Positions 13,378 through 14,820 of a DNA stretch of 14,820 bases are shown here, one piece after another. Both the position numbers and the translations under genes were made by a program. Below the pieces are notes generated by a model. That model saw only the letters and a list, made by a program, of their open reading frames with translations. It had not been told where the DNA came from and ran no database searches. This DNA is from an uncultured Oscillospiraceae bacterium. Its GTDB lineage: Bacteria; Bacillota; Clostridia; Oscillospirales; Oscillospiraceae. The stretch covers positions 1 to 14,820 of the forward strand of contig CAJUPS010000079.1 in the NCBI GenBank assembly GCA_910588045.1, in the 5' to 3' direction. How positions within the stretch are numbered: position 1 is the first letter of the stretch; each line of letters opens with the position of its first letter.

Positions 13378-14465
13378 TAAGCTGTCAGTCTCCAGGCGCC
13401 CAGGAGGTAGCCGCCCTCCTGGAGCCCCCGCAGGACATCCGGCAGCTCCGGGAGGCACTCCGCGTCCCCCAAATACACGCCCAGATCTTCCCGGTAGCGC
13501 CCGATGGAGCGCAGGAGCTCCCCGGCCTGCTCACCCGGGGCATCCAGACCGGCGCGGACCTCCACGCAGCCCAGCTCCTCCAGCAGATCCGACAGGTCGA
13601 GACCGCCGCTCCACACCAGCTCCAGCTGTACCCGAGCGCCCTGCCACAGGACCTCCCGGGCCGCAAGCAATTCCTCGCGGGCGCTCTCCGCGCTGCCGAT
13701 GCGGAGGGCCACGGCGTGGCCCCCGGCCGCCAGGGCCCGCAGGAGGTCTCCGTCCTCCATCTCCTCCGCCGTCAGCAGGAAGGTGGCGCGGACGTCCTCC
13801 AGGGAGGGGAGAATGTCCCTTGCTCCGGCGCCGTCAAAGAGGAGGTAGACCCGCTGTCCCTCTGCCGCCTGGACCGGCGGGTCCTGGGACTCCACGGGGG
13901 AGGAGGGATTGGAGGGGGCGCTGCGGCTGTACTCGCTATAGCGGTCGCTCATCAGTCTGGAGGCCACATAGATGAAGTCGCTGTCGCTGAAGATGGCGCT
14001 GCCGCTCTTCACCCGGATCAGGGGGACCGTATCGGTTTCGCTGTAGCTCCAGGTCAGGCCGAAATACTGGCAGACCAGGCGCAGGGGGAAAAAGACGATG
14101 CCGCCCCGCTCGATGGCGTAGCCGCTATAGAGGTTGCCCTCCTTGTCGTAGGCAATCTGTCCCGCCATATCGAAGCGGAGATCCTTGGTACTGCCGTGCA
14201 TGTAGAGGGTTGCCAACCCCAGGGCGGTGTGGCGGGAGTAGGAGATGCCCAGTTCGCCGCCCTCGAAGAGGCGGCTGGAGACATAGAGGACATCGTTGGA
14301 GTAGAAGGGCATGGTCTCGTCGTTGAGGGGCATTAGCTGCTCGTTGGCCGCTGTAAAATATACGCCGGACTGGGTGGCCGCCCGGACGGGCGGCCCGCTC
14401 AGGGTGGAGAGGATTAGTACAATAAAAAGAAGAATTGCGCAGGGCCGACGCAGGCGGCCTTTCAT
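13377..14465 (-). CDS. Secreted protein with stalk-like N-terminus and degenerate polysaccharide-deacetylase-like domain
   Basis: A 362-residue exported protein. The signal peptide is about 1-30 (MKGRLRRP, hydrophobic core, PPVRAA). Residues about 33-175 resemble a copper-amine-oxidase-N-like stalk region, with NDVLYVSSRLFE, GIVFFPLRLVCQYFGLTWSYSE and FIYVASRLM. A Ser/Pro linker (about 180-200) leads to about 205-360, which follows the NodB deacetylase pattern (VYLLFDGAG, VRATFLLTAEEM, AAGGHAVALRI). The metal-binding residues look lost: the usual TFDDG is LFDGA and the His-x3-His motif is absent, so it is probably not a working enzyme. The ATG at 14465 is used because a good promoter starts transcription after the longer frame's upstream ATG. 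Its stop codon is formed at the junction with foldback element 1. The domain reading is pattern recognition by eye. Confidence 0.7.
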   Translation of the reverse strand: MKGRLRRPCAILLFIVLILSTLSGPPVRAATQSGVYFTAANEQLMPLNDETMPFYSNDVLYVSSRLFEGGELGISYSRHTALGLATLYMHGSTKDLRFDMAGQIAYDKEGNLYSGYAIERGGIVFFPLRLVCQYFGLTWSYSETDTVPLIRVKSGSAIFSDSDFIYVASRLMSDRYSEYSRSAPSNPSSPVESQDPPVQAAEGQRVYLLFDGAGARDILPSLEDVRATFLLTAEEMEDGDLLRALAAGGHAVALRIGSAESAREELLAAREVLWQGARVQLELVWSGGLDLSDLLEELGCVEVRAGLDAPGEQAGELLRSIGRYREDLGVYLGDAECLPELPDVLRGLQEGGYLLGAWRLTA

Positions 14466-14496
14466 GGCGGGGACCCCCTTTGCATAGTTTTTATAT

Positions 14497-14525
14497 AGTG
14501 TAACACAAAATGGGGCTGGTGACAA
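14497..14525 (-). promoter_or_regulatory. Sigma-A promoter of the pseudo-deacetylase gene
   Basis: On the minus strand TTGTCA (14525-14520) and TACACT (14502-14497) are 17 nt apart, and the -10 is preceded by TGT, giving an extended -10. Transcription would begin near 14490, about 25 nt before the ATG at 14465. This excludes the longer open frame that starts at 14636. Confidence 0.75.
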
Positions 14526-14539
14526 TCGTAAATTCTTCT

Positions 14540-14578
14540 GCGGCCCTGCGGGCCGCCTCCGCTTTTTTCTTTTTGTTA
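14540..14578 (+). terminator. GC hairpin with T-run, possible terminator of unknown ownership
   Basis: GCGGCCC (14540-14546) pairs with GGGCCGC (14550-14556) around TGC; after 6 nt a T-rich run (TTTTTTCTTTTT, from 14563) follows on the + strand. No + strand gene ends nearby, so this may be an orphan or act on antisense transcripts. Another small hairpin (CGCCCC/GGGGCG, 14583-14598) follows. Nothing else is seen between the promoter and the second foldback element. Confidence 0.35.
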
Positions 14579-14605
14579 GATTCGCCCCTGCCGGGGCGGG
14601 GCTTA

Positions 14606-14765
14606 GGGCTTGTTTGAAAAATGTCAAAACGCCCAACCAGCGGATCTTTTTCCGCTGTGCCGCGTTAAAAATTCTTGAAATCCGTCAGGATTCCTGCGAA
14701 TTTTTGCCTTGCCCAGCGAAAAAATCTCTCGCCGTTGGGCATTCCGCCATTTATCAAACAAGCCC
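14606..14765. mobile_element. Non-autonomous foldback element (MITE-like), copy 2
   Basis: A 160-bp non-coding element with inverted terminal repeats GGGCTTGTTTGA (14606-14617, complement at 14754-14765) and flanking TA dinucleotides (14604-14605 and 14766-14767) that read as a target duplication. With the TA included, the arms match at 49 of 70 positions without gaps. The centre is the hairpin AATCC-GTCA-GGATT (14679-14692). Removing the element and one TA restores a perfect 12-bp palindrome (TTACTTTTCGCG-CA-CGCGAAAAGTAA), strong evidence of insertion. TA duplication is typical of Tc1/mariner-IS630 or some IS5-like transposases; no transposase is present. Its inner sequence is homologous to that of copy 1 although the ends differ. 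Confidence 0.8.
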
Positions 14766-14767
14766 TA

Positions 14768-14820
14768 CTTTTCGCGCACGCGAAAAGTAACAAAAGCGTG
14801 CTCAAGGGGGCTACGCCGCC
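14768..14820. other. Right edge: interrupted palindrome and GC-rich tail, no gene seen
   Basis: CTTTTCGCG (14768-14776) and CGCGAAAAG (14779-14787) form a stable hairpin that was longer before element 2 inserted in its left arm. The remaining bases run into a G-rich then C-rich sequence that continues out of the window. No coding frame is supported. Confidence 0.5.

Noticed and set aside
14466..14636. N-terminal extension of the pseudo-deacetylase reading frame
   Set aside because: It crosses the promoter, a GC hairpin and part of foldback element 2, and precedes a good signal peptide; the ATG at 14465 fits much better.

Overview
The window looks like chromosomal DNA from a GC-rich Clostridia-type bacterium, most likely a gut member of the Oscillospiraceae (Flavonifractor/Lawsonibacter-like). 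That placement is inferred from protein style: stalk/PepSY secreted proteins, a CPBP protease, an AzgA-type permease, an HtrA linked to an OmpR-type two-component pair, and strong GGAGG ribosome binding sites in a GC-rich background. No rRNA, tRNA, CRISPR array, phage gene or transposase gene was recognised. I find 14 protein genes plus two non-coding foldback elements.

Left block, + strand (110-3602): dusB (tRNA dihydrouridine synthase) overlaps an ECF sigma factor by 11 nt. The sigma gene overlaps a zinc-finger anti-sigma factor by one nt, and 43 nt later comes a secreted protein with two copper-amine-oxidase-N-like stalk domains and two PepSY domains. This looks like one transcription unit that ends at a perfect 18-bp dyad (3624-3665).

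Middle block, - strand (3674-7399): a TetR regulator and a CPBP membrane protease overlap by 4 nt and follow a textbook sigma-A promoter whose -10 box sits inside a perfect inverted repeat, probably the regulator's own operator. Upstream lie a DUF2156-GNAT fusion ending in a clear intrinsic terminator, and an MscS-type channel. Divergent from MscS, on the + strand (7671-9026), is an AzgA/PbuG-type purine permease with a long leader and a 14-bp GAAA-loop terminator.

Right block, - strand (9088-14465): a response regulator, its histidine kinase, a membrane-anchored HtrA protease and a small DUF5655 protein are packed in transcription order with gaps of 15, 32 and 19 nt, forming a plausible envelope-stress operon. 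Upstream of it is a secreted protein with a stalk-like N-terminus and what looks like a catalytically dead polysaccharide-deacetylase fold.

The most unusual structure is a pair of non-coding foldback (MITE-like) elements flanking that last gene, at 13161-13377 and 14606-14765. Each has terminal inverted repeats, a short target duplication (TAA and TA) and arms that pair along about 70 bp. Their ends differ, yet they share a homologous core of about 53 bp in inverted orientation. One appears to have inserted exactly into the stop codon of the pseudo-deacetylase gene; the other split a perfect 12-bp palindrome. These calls are read from the sequence; the family's spread and mobilising enzyme are unknown from here.
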